Below, piece by piece: positions 44,513 through 53,668 of a stretch of 64,000 nucleotides of DNA (position 1 is the first letter of the stretch; each line of letters begins with the position of its first letter). This DNA is from Candidatus Finniella inopinata. GTDB taxonomy: Bacteria; Pseudomonadota; Alphaproteobacteria; Paracaedibacterales; CAIULA01. The notes beneath the pieces were generated by a model. The model saw only the letters and a program-made list of their open reading frames with translations, was not told the origin of the DNA and ran no database searches. A program made the position numbers and the translations under genes. The DNA is taken from the NCBI RefSeq assembly GCF_004210305.1, contig NZ_SCFB01000006.1, positions 1-64,000 on the forward strand, read 5' to 3'.

Positions 44513-45868
44513 CTACTCCCAATGATGAGTAAGGGTTTGATGGTTCTCACTGGATGTAAAAGACAAGTTAGGTCCAGGCATCCAAAGAATCTTACCCAAA
44601 GAATCTATTCTAATATATTTGTAATTCACCTTTTGACCTGGCGCTAAATTAATGCTGCCAGTCCAGGTTGATGTGGGGCTGCCATCATTAGGACGAGATA
44701 ATGGCAAAGCTTGGTTGGTCTGCCAGCCAAGCCCCCCCCCCCATTTCGGTAAATCACCCACAACAAAAATATTCTGCCCCCCCAATGTCGTGGCAATAAC
44801 AGAAAATGTAATTGTGTAGATGGTTCCAACCTGAGACACGGAAAAAAAATCACTACAAGTAAAGTTATCGTAAATCGAATAATTGATATAGTCATAAGGC
44901 AAATAGCAATAGCCCTTGTCACCGGTCACTGTTCCCCAAGAATTTCGGGCTGTAAACTGACTCTTATCGTCATCGTATCCCACCAGCATAAGCGCATGAG
45001 GTCCATAATATGAATCAGCAACAAATTCGCCCTCCGACACCACCACGGGGGCCCCAGGCAGGGGCACAACCCCTGCTTTTTCACTCTCGTCATTATTCCA
45101 AAAGGAGTAATTTATACTCAGCCTCATAAGAACAGGGTGATTTTGATGTAAATGCGTTTTAATAGCCTTCAATAAATTATCGTCAGTGGGTCTGGGGGCG
45201 TCTAACTGATCGTAAGCCAAAGCCACATTACTAAGTGCGGTTTTATAACAGGCATCGTTCGGCTGTTGAGAAAAAAAAACGGGATCTGGAAGTGGATCGT
45301 ATTTAGAGTAAGCATAGGGATCGCTGTAAGGCCAGGTTGTCTCTGAGCAAGCCCCAAATTCTGCAACAGCATAGACAGCAGCGTAAACTTCCGCCCCCGT
45401 ATCCTGACTCATATCCAATCCCAAGTGCTTTCTTTCGTTATAATAAATAAATAAACGGGATGGTGGATAGTTCTGTAACCCTTGCAAGATGCGCAGGTAT
45501 TGCAAAGCCCCCGCTGCAGCATTGGCGGTGCAGGACCCAACTTCGCCTTGGTCGTATACAGAAAAAATTTCTGCGGCCTTTTCGATGCCCCCAATAGCAG
45601 TGCGCATGTCATAAGAGGTCGGAAGCGTTTCTGTTGAGGCGTGCAGGGTCTGTGAAACAGCCTTACCCCTTTTCGCCGCTGGATGAACCAACAACTTTTC
45701 AAGCATTTGGCGTGAGGGAAGATCATAACCCTGGTTACACTTGGGTTGCATAGACAGATTTTGAAAAGCTTGCCCATCATCTGCCGCTGAAAGTTCCCCT
45801 GAAGAAGAAAGTGCTGTTAATATCAAGAATATAAAAATTGGAAAATACTTGGTTAAAAAATCAAACAT
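44513..45868 (-). CDS. Secreted papain-family cysteine protease with C-terminal CBM20
   Basis: 451 residues with a signal peptide (1-29). The central domain is a C1-type peptidase: Gln107 (oxyanion) and Cys113 in DQGEVGSCTANAAAGAL, His291 in GPHALMLVGYDDD and Asn309 in ARNSWGT, all in the right order. A region at about 30-85 resembles a propeptide. Residues 351-451 match a CBM20 starch-binding domain: ITFSVIATTLGGQNIFVVGD, WQTNQALPLS, TWTGSINLAPGQKVNYKY and a WMPGPN...H ending. A papain domain joined to a CBM20 is not a combination I know. It may aim the protease at host glycogen or starch granules. The gene stands alone and converges with the glycosyltransferase locus. Confidence 0.88.
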   Translation of the reverse strand: MFDFLTKYFPIFIFLILTALSSSGELSAADDGQAFQNLSMQPKCNQGYDLPSRQMLEKLLVHPAAKRGKAVSQTLHASTETLPTSYDMRTAIGGIEKAAEIFSVYDQGEVGSCTANAAAGALQYLRILQGLQNYPPSRLFIYYNERKHLGLDMSQDTGAEVYAAVYAVAEFGACSETTWPYSDPYAYSKYDPLPDPVFFSQQPNDACYKTALSNVALAYDQLDAPRPTDDNLLKAIKTHLHQNHPVLMRLSINYSFWNNDESEKAGVVPLPGAPVVVSEGEFVADSYYGPHALMLVGYDDDKSQFTARNSWGTVTGDKGYCYLPYDYINYSIYDNFTCSDFFSVSQVGTIYTITFSVIATTLGGQNIFVVGDLPKWGGGLGWQTNQALPLSRPNDGSPTSTWTGSINLAPGQKVNYKYIRIDSLGKILWMPGPNLSFTSSENHQTLTHHWE

Positions 45869-46056
45869 AATGAATAAATTTCAATATACGAATTTAATTA
45901 TAGACGATATCATCTACTTCATTAATTTTTTATTAAGCAGAAAGAAATCCTATCTATTTCAGCTTATAATACCATGATTTATTAATTGCACTATTAATTA
46001 TTTGTTAATATTCTTCGCTTATAAAATAAATAATATATATTTTTATTTGGTGAGTT

Positions 46057-47910
46057 ATGCGTTTTTGTTATTTTTATTTGGGTTTGTGTCTTGGGGTTTC
46101 CAGTGCGTGGGCCAGTAATGTGCAGTTGGACAGCGGTAATTCTTACAAAAATATTCGTGCTGCTCTTGACAAGATCCCTGCTGCTAATAAAACCAATCCT
46201 CACACCCTTAAGTTTGTGACAGCAGCAGTTGACGACGATGAAAACAACAACTCGGCAGGACAAGGTCCATCTGTCGTAGATATATCCGACTTCGGTTCAC
46301 TTACCATTGAAGGGGTGAATTCCGGGATAACAACAATAAGCGGAGGAGGAGCAAGCCTATTTTATAGCTCTTCAGACAAAAATCTGACCCTTAAGGGGCT
46401 GACTATTCAAAGTTTTGCTTCTATCAACTGGACTAGATCCAATGGATCCGGCGGGGCTATAGGCTTGGCTGATGGGAAGAGTCTGACTCTGAACGCCACT
46501 GGACCTGTGACCTTTGATGGGCATCATGCCGACTCAAGTGGGGGTGCCATCTCTGCCTCCAGCGTGACGATCAGTGGCGTTGGACCTGTGGTCTTTTCTA
46601 ACAACAACAGCACTTACAGTGACGCTGGAGCTGTTGGTGGAGCTATTGCTGGTTTCAACACTCTAAACGTCTCTGGTGATGTGACATTCACGAATAACAC
46701 GGCCAATAAAGGAGGCGCCATTTTTTCTGCCGCACAAATAGACTTGACTGACACCCACTTTACAGGGAATGGGGCTACTTACGAAGGTGGGGCTATATAT
46801 CTTGCTAGTCAGCCTATACAACATGCTAATGGTCAGATTACATATTCTGATAACAGTAACGTTAACTTCACGGTCACGGCTGGAAAAAAAATTACGCTGA
46901 ATCCAGATGCAAGGAATAGTAACACCGGCGCACTGCGAACAAGCAACAATAATGACATCGCTTGTGCATACATTAATGACACTGGTGCGACTAGGCGCAT
47001 CTTCACAAAGAAGGGGCCGGGGACGTTGGTGCTGAATACCAACAATGGAAACTGGAGAGGAAGAACGGTTGTTGAAGCGGGGGAATTCATTATTGGCGTA
47101 ACAAGTAACAATAGCGATGCCGTTTGGGGAACGAAAACCAGTAATCCTGGGACATCCATTACTGTAAAGGCTAATGCCACCATAGGGGGATACGGCACTA
47201 TTAACGGCGGCAGTCTAACCTTTGAGGCAGACAGTATCTGGCGTTTATTCCCGACTGGTTCTGGATTTAATTTAGCAGGTGGAGGTTCTGGCACCATTAC
47301 CTTTGATGCTGGCATGAAGGTTCAGCTTGGCACTTTGCCAACAGATTCCTTTGCACCTGATGGTTACATTGTTGCAAAATGTCGTGGTTTAACAGGCAGC
47401 CCTGACCCATTAGCCCCCCTTAATCAGCAACTGGATCAGTACAATCTTGAGCTTACGTATTCATACCCTGAACTTGGCCTTAAGAAAAAGCCGAAGACGA
47501 ATATCTTTACATTTGTGGTGCCAGCAAAATATCCCGATTCAGGACAATGGCTTACGGACTATAATCAGGGCCTTATGATTCGGTATGGTGCGCCAAGAGT
47601 AGGGGGGAACCAAAACTTTTTTACAGGTGAAACCCCCGAGATTGCCTTAAAAAATGATAAGCTAGAATCCCTTTTAAAAGCCGATAACACAATCAGTTCT
47701 GGTGATACAACAGTGACACCATCATGGTCTTGGATAGGGTCTGTGGCGTTACCAGTTGGACAGACTTACGCATGGCAACTGCGGAGAACGACCAATTATG
47801 GGGGATTATCATCTAATGGTTGGATAGCTCAAGGCACAAACCTAAGCACGGACCCGACTCATCTGAACACAATATTGCAAATTACCCCAGGAGAAGGCGG
47901 GGAATATTGA
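46057..47910 (+). CDS. Pmp-like beta-helical surface protein
   Basis: 617 residues. The signal peptide ends SAWAS, followed by NVQLDSG, the mature N-terminus shared with the proteins at 19633 and 20356. The passenger has GGAI repeats (GGAIGLADG, GGAISASS, GGAIAGFN, GGAIFSAA, GGAIYLAS) between residues about 130 and 250, FxxN motifs, and a PATR-like segment (GTLVLNTNNGNWRGRTVVEAGEF) near 325. The C-terminal domain (TFVVPAKYP, QGLMIRYG, SVALPVGQTYAWQL) begins near 484. It matches its relatives less closely and lacks the LARTYQLQV end. No barrel is present. An AT-rich 188-bp region and a GGTGAG site precede it. Confidence 0.85.
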   Translation: MRFCYFYLGLCLGVSSAWASNVQLDSGNSYKNIRAALDKIPAANKTNPHTLKFVTAAVDDDENNNSAGQGPSVVDISDFGSLTIEGVNSGITTISGGGASLFYSSSDKNLTLKGLTIQSFASINWTRSNGSGGAIGLADGKSLTLNATGPVTFDGHHADSSGGAISASSVTISGVGPVVFSNNNSTYSDAGAVGGAIAGFNTLNVSGDVTFTNNTANKGGAIFSAAQIDLTDTHFTGNGATYEGGAIYLASQPIQHANGQITYSDNSNVNFTVTAGKKITLNPDARNSNTGALRTSNNNDIACAYINDTGATRRIFTKKGPGTLVLNTNNGNWRGRTVVEAGEFIIGVTSNNSDAVWGTKTSNPGTSITVKANATIGGYGTINGGSLTFEADSIWRLFPTGSGFNLAGGGSGTITFDAGMKVQLGTLPTDSFAPDGYIVAKCRGLTGSPDPLAPLNQQLDQYNLELTYSYPELGLKKKPKTNIFTFVVPAKYPDSGQWLTDYNQGLMIRYGAPRVGGNQNFFTGETPEIALKNDKLESLLKADNTISSGDTTVTPSWSWIGSVALPVGQTYAWQLRRTTNYGGLSSNGWIAQGTNLSTDPTHLNTILQITPGEGGEY

Positions 47911-47934
47911 TGAAAGGAAGCTTTGGCAATCGCC

Positions 47935-49098
47935 CTACTTCCCCCTTTCCTGGCGCATTTCTTTTTCGTCCAAATCATAGGGGTCATCGCTAAATAAGCC
48001 CTGACCGTTTTCATCAACCCAAACGGTTATATAGGTGAAATAAACAGGAAGGGGCTTCTCTAAACCATATGTTTTGGTTTGCCCCCCTTCTATTGTTTCT
48101 TCGAATTCCTTGGCACTTTTCAAATCGGTTTTGCTTAAAGCCCAAAGTGCCAGGTCCAGGGGTTTTGAAAGACGGATGCACCCCGACGAAAAGGCTCTGG
48201 GACATTTTTGAAACAATTCCTTTTGGGGCGTGTCATGCATGTAAATGGCTTGTGTGCCTTCCAAATGGAATTTGATTCTGCCCAGGGCATTATGCGAACC
48301 GGGCAATTGGCGAATGCGATAAGGCAAATAGCCGTCTGAAATTTGATCCCAATCCACCGTATGCGGACTGACCAGTTCCCCATCTTGATCGGCCACAACA
48401 TAAAAGTTGCGCGTCAAATAATTGGGGTCCTTTTGAATCTTCTTTAGTTTATCTTTGAAAAAAATACTGTCAGGCATATACCAGGCGGGATTCAAAACCA
48501 CCCTGGTCAGGGTCGTGCTAAAAAGGGGCGTGGCTCGGCTTTTCATGCCCACAATAATGTCTTGCTTCAGAATAGATTGGCCCCCCTCCATAGCTTCTGC
48601 ATGATACGTTGGGACGTTCACAATAACGCACCGACCATTCAGCAGCGGGGACAGCTTTTTCCATCGCTTAAGGTTCAGCTTAATTTTACGAATACGGTCC
48701 GTAACCGTCATGTTTAAAGCCCGACACGTCGCCTTTCCGATCACGCCATCAGGTTTCAGAAAATGCTGCTTTTGAAAGCGAATAATGGCCTGTTCTAAAT
48801 CGTCATCAAAATCAAAGCTGGTTCCTAAATCAGGGTCCTTCAGTTGTTTTTTGACTGTTCGCACTATCGGATCGCTGTCACCTTTTTTAAAGGCATACTG
48901 GGTGCAAGTCCACTCCGGATAAGGATTTTTAGCCTCCTTTTCATAGTCTTCCAAAAGGCCCTCAAGCGCCTGAATTTGCGGAACCAGCGGGCTTGGAGGG
49001 CTGATCCCTTCGTTGGCAGAGCCAAGCCGCGTCGCTGTCATACAACAGAAAAAAATAGGCGTTAAAAAGCGACCAAACGAAAACATTCTGTTCATCAT
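47935..49098 (-). CDS. L,D-transpeptidase (YkuD domain)
   Basis: 387 residues with an N-terminal signal. It crosslinks peptidoglycan stems or attaches proteins to them in the periplasm. A peptidoglycan-binding segment (KKGDSDPIVRTVKKQL...FQKQHFLKPDGVIG) lies at about 68-125. The YkuD domain follows with GRIKFHLEGTQAIYMHDTP (His near 286) and the catalytic CPRAFSSGCIRL (Cys near 308). This order is typical of the YcbB/LdtD-like group in Gram-negatives. It converges with the Pmp-like gene with a 24-bp gap. Confidence 0.92.
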   Translation of the reverse strand: MMNRMFSFGRFLTPIFFCCMTATRLGSANEGISPPSPLVPQIQALEGLLEDYEKEAKNPYPEWTCTQYAFKKGDSDPIVRTVKKQLKDPDLGTSFDFDDDLEQAIIRFQKQHFLKPDGVIGKATCRALNMTVTDRIRKIKLNLKRWKKLSPLLNGRCVIVNVPTYHAEAMEGGQSILKQDIIVGMKSRATPLFSTTLTRVVLNPAWYMPDSIFFKDKLKKIQKDPNYLTRNFYVVADQDGELVSPHTVDWDQISDGYLPYRIRQLPGSHNALGRIKFHLEGTQAIYMHDTPQKELFQKCPRAFSSGCIRLSKPLDLALWALSKTDLKSAKEFEETIEGGQTKTYGLEKPLPVYFTYITVWVDENGQGLFSDDPYDLDEKEMRQERGK

Positions 49099-49237
49099 AT
49101 TCTAAGGTGGTATTGCTACTACAGCATACACTTCCTTAACGAAGAATGAAGCAGGCCGTTTTCGCCACAGATTCACCCTGTACCCATTTCAAATGATTTC
49201 GCGGGATCCTATTTCGGCGAATGGGCTTCGTCTGGGG

Positions 49238-49849
49238 CTAAGATTCCAACTTATAACGTGACAGCGAACGCCAGTGTTCTTTTAGCATATTCATGCCCGT
49301 AGTATTATAATTCTCTTCGTCCGAGTTCTGGGAGAATTGATATTTTCTATATAAATTATTATCTCCAATTTTTTCTAATGAATTCGTTGTCAAATAATCC
49401 ATCCATTCGAGATTATTCCATCCTCCCCACCTCCAAAAAATTCCAACCGGCACCGTGCTTGGCCAGTTACTCATGATTCCTTTAAAATGACCAGCTGTTG
49501 TCGTCAGTTCTTTTTCAATTAAAAACCTTGGAGCTATCCATATCTCTATCTTGTCGGCGTTTTCTGGATTCTTTTCCTTAGGGTATCCCGTCGCTATACT
49601 CAAGTATTGTCCAGTATCATCATACCCAGATAAATCAAATGTCCCCTCTAACGGGTTCCGTAACTCTTTTATCGGCAGTACTATCTTCCCGACATCACTC
49701 TCCTTCTTCGGGCAATAAACCAATTTTACCTTTAAAAATCTTTGATAATCTGCTTCATAACTTGATGACGCTGACGACGAGGCCCTGCAACAATCGCCAA
49801 TCATTCCAACTGTTAACGCAAGGACACATAACGCCACTATTTTGTTCAT
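49238..49849 (-). CDS. Small secreted Ser-rich protein of unknown function
   Basis: 203 residues from the ATG at 49849, which has an AGGGGA site at good spacing; earlier ATGs at 49855 and 49873 are possible. A signal peptide ends near GDCCRA and is followed by SSSASSS, the Ser tract seen in other secreted proteins here. The mature part has about 180 residues with mixed beta and alpha character and several Trp (FFWRWGGWNNLEW-like stretch near 150-165). No catalytic motif is recognised. It stands between ldt and rnj with its own spacers. Confidence 0.72.
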   Translation of the reverse strand: MNKIVALCVLALTVGMIGDCCRASSSASSSYEADYQRFLKVKLVYCPKKESDVGKIVLPIKELRNPLEGTFDLSGYDDTGQYLSIATGYPKEKNPENADKIEIWIAPRFLIEKELTTTAGHFKGIMSNWPSTVPVGIFWRWGGWNNLEWMDYLTTNSLEKIGDNNLYRKYQFSQNSDEENYNTTGMNMLKEHWRSLSRYKLES

Positions 49850-50103
49850 TTCCATTCCCCTTATTGTTATCACTTTTTATGCCAGCAAATTTAAGGAAAA
49901 AACAACTAAAAGTTGAAAATTTAAAATTATTCTTATTTTAAAATTCTTGATGGCATGATAAGCGAACATGTTTTAGGGTCGCATAGTCCTAGAACTCTTT
50001 GAGCAGACCTAAATTCTTGTTTTGGCCCATCTGCCGATGATGTAAAAGCTGAATTAATTAAGCTGTTTTTCACTGTAAGCAAAAACCAGTTTATGGTAGC
50101 GTT

Positions 50104-51789
50104 ATGGACACTTTATTAAGAGTTTTGTTTCCTTTCATGAAAAAATTGCCCTCAAAAAAAGATTTCTGGTTCCTTCCTTTAGGCGGGGCTGGCGAAATTG
50201 GTATGAATTTAAATTTGTATGGTCACGATCAGCAATGGTTGATGGTTGACCTTGGCATTACATTTCATGACCGTTTGGGCGTCGAGGTTCTAAGTCCTGA
50301 TCCATCGGCCATTTTGCCATTTCAAAAAAATTTAAAGGGGTTGGTTTTGACCCATGCCCACGAAGATCATGTGGGTGCCATTCCTTACTTATGGCCTTAC
50401 CTTCGGTGCCCTTTGTATGCAACACCCTTTACGGCCGCCATCATTCGCCAAAAAATTTCTGATAAGATTTGGGCTGACGAGGTTGAGATTATTGAGGTTC
50501 CCCTGTCAGGAACAGTTCAAATCGGCCATTTTAAGGTTGAATTTATCACCATTACCCATTCGATTGCTGAACCTAATGTTTTAGCCATCACAACACCCTT
50601 AGGGACGGTCATTCATACGGGCGACTGGAAAATTGATCCCCATCCTTTGGTTGGCGAGGCAACGAACTTCAAACGCCTTCAAGAATGGGGCGATCAGGGT
50701 GTTCTGGCCCTTGTTTGTGATTCGACCAATGCCTTAAGCGAGGGGTCATCGGGATCCGAACAGGACGTCAGGGATGAATTGAACCGACTGATTGGTGAGT
50801 TTCCCAACCATCGCGTAACGGTTGCGTGTTTTGCGTCTAACATTGCCCGGCTGGAAACGATTGGCCTGACGGCTGCTGCCCATGGACGCAAGGTTTGCCT
50901 GGTGGGTCGTTCTTTATATCGCATGGTCGCCGCCGCCCAATATGCTGGTTATTTGAACAACCTGCCTGGGTTCATAAGCGACCGCGAAGCCGTAGACATG
51001 CCACCAGAGAAGGTTTTGTTTATCACAACTGGCTCACAAGGCGAAGCCCGGTCGGGGTTGGCCCGCATTTCTAGCCTGCAGCATCCGGTTATTAAAATGG
51101 GCCCCCGCGACGTGGTATTTTTCTCATCACGTGTTATTCCAGGCAATGAACGTCATATTGGATCTTTGCAAAATCGTTTGGTCCAAAGTGGAGTTACTTT
51201 GATTACCGCCAACGATGAGGATATTCATGTCTCGGGCCATCCCGCCCGTGATGAGCTGAAGCAAATGTATCAATGGGTGCGCCCCCGTTCTGCCATTCCT
51301 GTACACGGCGAAGCCCGTCACCTGCACGCGCATGCGCAACTGGCCAAGGAGCAAGGAGTCAATGACGTCTTAGCCACCCAGAATGGCAGCTTGATTCAGC
51401 TGGGTGCCGAATCTGTGTCGGTGATTGAACAGGTTCAAACGGGGCGTTGGGCCCTGGATGGGGACCGTATGATTCCCATGGACAGCTTAGTTTTAAAACA
51501 ACGCAATAAACTTTCTATGCAGGGCATTATCTTTATAACCGTGGGGATCAGTGCATTAGGCAGCAGAACACGATTACCTCAATTCACCTTGTTGGGGGTT
51601 TGTCAACCAGGCGAAGAAGAGCAAGACCTTAAGCGCGATCTTCAATGTTTGGTAAGGGATATGCCATCGGCTGACTTTATAAAGGATGAAACCAATTCGA
51701 TGAACGACTTGCGGAAAGTTGTTAGGCAGCTTGTTAATCAACGACTTGGCAAAAAGCCCTTGGTAGAGATTCACATTGTGAAAGATTGA
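50104..51789 (+). CDS. rnj: Ribonuclease J
   Basis: 561 residues; a second in-frame ATG at 50137 is possible. Metallo-beta-lactamase RNase with endo- and 5'-exonuclease activity in RNA maturation and decay. The N-terminal block has PLGGAGEIGMN and the zinc motif LTHAHEDHVGA near 82-92, then HTGDWKIDPHP and CDSTNA. The beta-CASP domain has TTGSQGEARSGLARI and HVSGHPARDEL, followed by PVHGEARHLHAHAQLA. Length and motif order match alphaproteobacterial RNase J. Confidence 0.95.
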   Translation: MDTLLRVLFPFMKKLPSKKDFWFLPLGGAGEIGMNLNLYGHDQQWLMVDLGITFHDRLGVEVLSPDPSAILPFQKNLKGLVLTHAHEDHVGAIPYLWPYLRCPLYATPFTAAIIRQKISDKIWADEVEIIEVPLSGTVQIGHFKVEFITITHSIAEPNVLAITTPLGTVIHTGDWKIDPHPLVGEATNFKRLQEWGDQGVLALVCDSTNALSEGSSGSEQDVRDELNRLIGEFPNHRVTVACFASNIARLETIGLTAAAHGRKVCLVGRSLYRMVAAAQYAGYLNNLPGFISDREAVDMPPEKVLFITTGSQGEARSGLARISSLQHPVIKMGPRDVVFFSSRVIPGNERHIGSLQNRLVQSGVTLITANDEDIHVSGHPARDELKQMYQWVRPRSAIPVHGEARHLHAHAQLAKEQGVNDVLATQNGSLIQLGAESVSVIEQVQTGRWALDGDRMIPMDSLVLKQRNKLSMQGIIFITVGISALGSRTRLPQFTLLGVCQPGEEEQDLKRDLQCLVRDMPSADFIKDETNSMNDLRKVVRQLVNQRLGKKPLVEIHIVKD

Positions 51790-51866
51790 TATACCCAATT
51801 CAGGTCATTTCGCCGGAATTCAGTCGCCCCTTGAAGACCTGTATTGTGCCCCCCTCGTCACCCATT

Positions 51867-51932
51867 GTCACCCCCGCGAAGGCGGGGGTCCAGTTGTATT
51901 GTTGTCTGGATTCCCGTCTGCACGGGAATGAC
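51867..51932. repeat. REP-like element of two nested palindromes
   Basis: A 66-bp unit begins GTCA and ends TGAC. It contains the palindromes CCCCCGCGAAGGCGGGGG (51871-51888) and TTCCCGTCTGCACGGGAA (51911-51928), and TCCAG/CTGGA lies between them, so the whole can fold on itself. It occupies the 388-bp spacer between rnj and the next gene. Repeats of this design are scattered through many proteobacterial genomes. A related small palindrome lies at 17863-17880. Confidence 0.75.
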
Positions 51933-52177
51933 ATCCGAGGTGCTTATGTATGGGAAAAATCCCGCAAAATCATTTGAATGGGGTATACACATTTCACTTA
52001 ATAAGAAAGCGACCCCATCACGGCAAGGAGCTATCGCTCCGTGGCCATCCATGTATTCTTCCTATAATGTAAATTTATTTCCAGCATATTGACGTTTTGT
52101 TAACCTTTATAAAATAGACTTTAATTAAAGATTACAGAAATCTTGTTATTGTTTAATTATTATAAGGAGCATAAACA

Positions 52178-52942
52178 ATGTTAAAGAGTTTGAAATATAT
52201 CGTAGCCATGGGGTTGATAGCCCTGGGTTATGCAGACAGCGCCAAGGCTGGGATGTTTGATAATATTAGCCGCCGGATGGGAGAGGCCGCAGGACCAGGT
52301 AGCGCTACTTGTACCAGAAGTGTCGCAACTGCCCAAAAAGCAAAAAATCCCAAAAACTATGCCTTTGCTATGCGATGTGCAACCGAAGTTGACCCTATGA
52401 AAATTAAAAATTTTTCAGAGGCATTTGTTAAAAGCCATTGCACAGACATGAAAAAAGTAAAAGATAAAACGCTTAAAGTGGCATGTAAAACAGCCAATCT
52501 AGCCCATAAAACACATAAGCATATTGCAGCTGCCAAAGCACATGACGTTTCTAAAAAAGAATCTGAGAAAAAGCGTCTGCAACACGAAAAAGCACTAGCT
52601 AATCAGCAAAAAGCACGTGATGCCCATGCAGCTGCTATCCAGAAACAAAAACAGGCAGAGCAGGACGCAGCCGATGCTGAAAACGAAAGAGCAGAAGCAG
52701 AGCAGGCTCAACGAGACGATTCAGATAATAACGATGACGGCGAGCAAATGAACGATGAAGACCAGGATGGCGCCGCTGGAGGCGACGAAGGCGAAGAGGA
52801 TGATAGTGGAACTACTGAAGAAGACGAAGAGGAGGAGGGTGACTCGTTGTATAGCGGATCTATGGGTGGCTACGGCCGTCAACAAGCTTTAGGTGATAGG
52901 ATGGAGAGGAAGGCGAGGAAGGGAAATAAGAGAGATTATTAA
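52178..52942 (+). CDS. Secreted acidic protein with paired cysteines (paralogue 1)
   Basis: 254 residues. A signal peptide (MLKSLKYIVAMGLIALGYADS) is almost identical to that of the next gene. The mature part has a short domain with SEAFVKSHCTDMKKVKDKTLK and AC, whose two Cys could pair. It is followed by an Ala/Lys/Gln helical stretch (about 120-175), a strongly acidic stretch (about 178-222) and a basic, Arg/Lys-rich end. There is an AAGGAG site 10 bp upstream within a leader almost the same as that of its paralogue. Function unknown. Confidence 0.8.
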   Translation: MLKSLKYIVAMGLIALGYADSAKAGMFDNISRRMGEAAGPGSATCTRSVATAQKAKNPKNYAFAMRCATEVDPMKIKNFSEAFVKSHCTDMKKVKDKTLKVACKTANLAHKTHKHIAAAKAHDVSKKESEKKRLQHEKALANQQKARDAHAAAIQKQKQAEQDAADAENERAEAEQAQRDDSDNNDDGEQMNDEDQDGAAGGDEGEEDDSGTTEEDEEEEGDSLYSGSMGGYGRQQALGDRMERKARKGNKRDY

Positions 52943-52963
52943 AAAAATAAAAATACCCTATTC

Positions 52964-52994
52964 AGCACTCTGTCACACAGACAGGGTGCTTTTT
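52964..52994 (+). terminator. Terminator of the first acidic-protein gene
   Basis: AGCACTCTGTC pairs with GACAGGGTGCT (one G-U pair) around a loop of five bases and is followed by five T at 52990-52994. A close copy of this terminator follows the paralogous gene, so the duplication includes the 3' end. Confidence 0.85.
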
Positions 52995-53028
52995 CTTTAC
53001 ACCAGAAACACCATAAGGAGAATAAACA

Positions 53029-53334
53029 ATGTTAAAAAATTTGAAATATATCTTAGCAATAGGACTGATGGCTCTTGGTTATGCAGACAGCGTGGATGCT
53101 TCTGAAAAGGCCGACCCACAGGCTTTTGTCGAAAAATACTGCACAGGAAAAGCAAATGAAGCGAAAATGAAAACGAATAAACACCTTAAAGCTGCTTGTG
53201 ATGAAGCCATGGCTGCCAACGCCGCTCCTGCTTCTGATGACGACGAAGAGCTGGATGGTGGTGGACCAGAAGATGTCCAAAGAGGCGGCGTGACGAAGGC
53301 TCAATACGACGCACACATGCGTAAAAAAAGGTAA
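53029..53334 (+). CDS. Secreted acidic protein with paired cysteines (paralogue 2)
   Basis: 101 residues. The signal peptide (MLKNLKYILAIGLMALGYADS) matches paralogue 1. The core has PQAFVEKYCTG and LKAACDEA, with the same Cys spacing pattern, then a short acidic run (DDDEE) and a basic end (AHMRKKR). It keeps the design of paralogue 1 but without the long Ala/Lys helical section. Its leader (ATAAGGAG...AATAAACA) and terminator are copies too. The two genes arose by duplication of a whole transcription unit. Confidence 0.82.
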   Translation: MLKNLKYILAIGLMALGYADSVDASEKADPQAFVEKYCTGKANEAKMKTNKHLKAACDEAMAANAAPASDDDEELDGGGPEDVQRGGVTKAQYDAHMRKKR

Positions 53335-53401
53335 GCGCGGGGTAATTAGAACAACTCAGAAGGTCATCGTAATTTAATCGCACCCTAAAAACACTTCATG
53401 C

Positions 53402-53434
53402 AGCACTTTGCCACACAGACAGGGTGCTTTTTTT
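53402..53434 (+). terminator. Terminator of the second acidic-protein gene
   Basis: AGCACTTTGCC faces GACAGGGTGCT with two G-U pairs and one weaker position, and seven T follow at 53428-53434. The loop is the same CACACA sequence as in the terminator at 52964. Nothing else is seen in the remaining 230 bp before valS. Confidence 0.78.
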
Positions 53435-53668
53435 ATAAAAGTCACAATACCCTCCGGACGAAACCATAGCTAATTTACAGACCGTCTTCCTGTTTTTTTC
53501 ATGGAAATACCAGAATGTCTGTTCATCTAAATGAATTTGGTCTTAATAAATTTACAACCAGTTTTATAAAACCATTTCCACCTTTTGATCATTAAAGGGT
53601 AAAAAGGATATAGGATGCCTTAGTATCCCCTTTTGTAAAACACAGAAACTGAGAATAAAAATTTAGAA

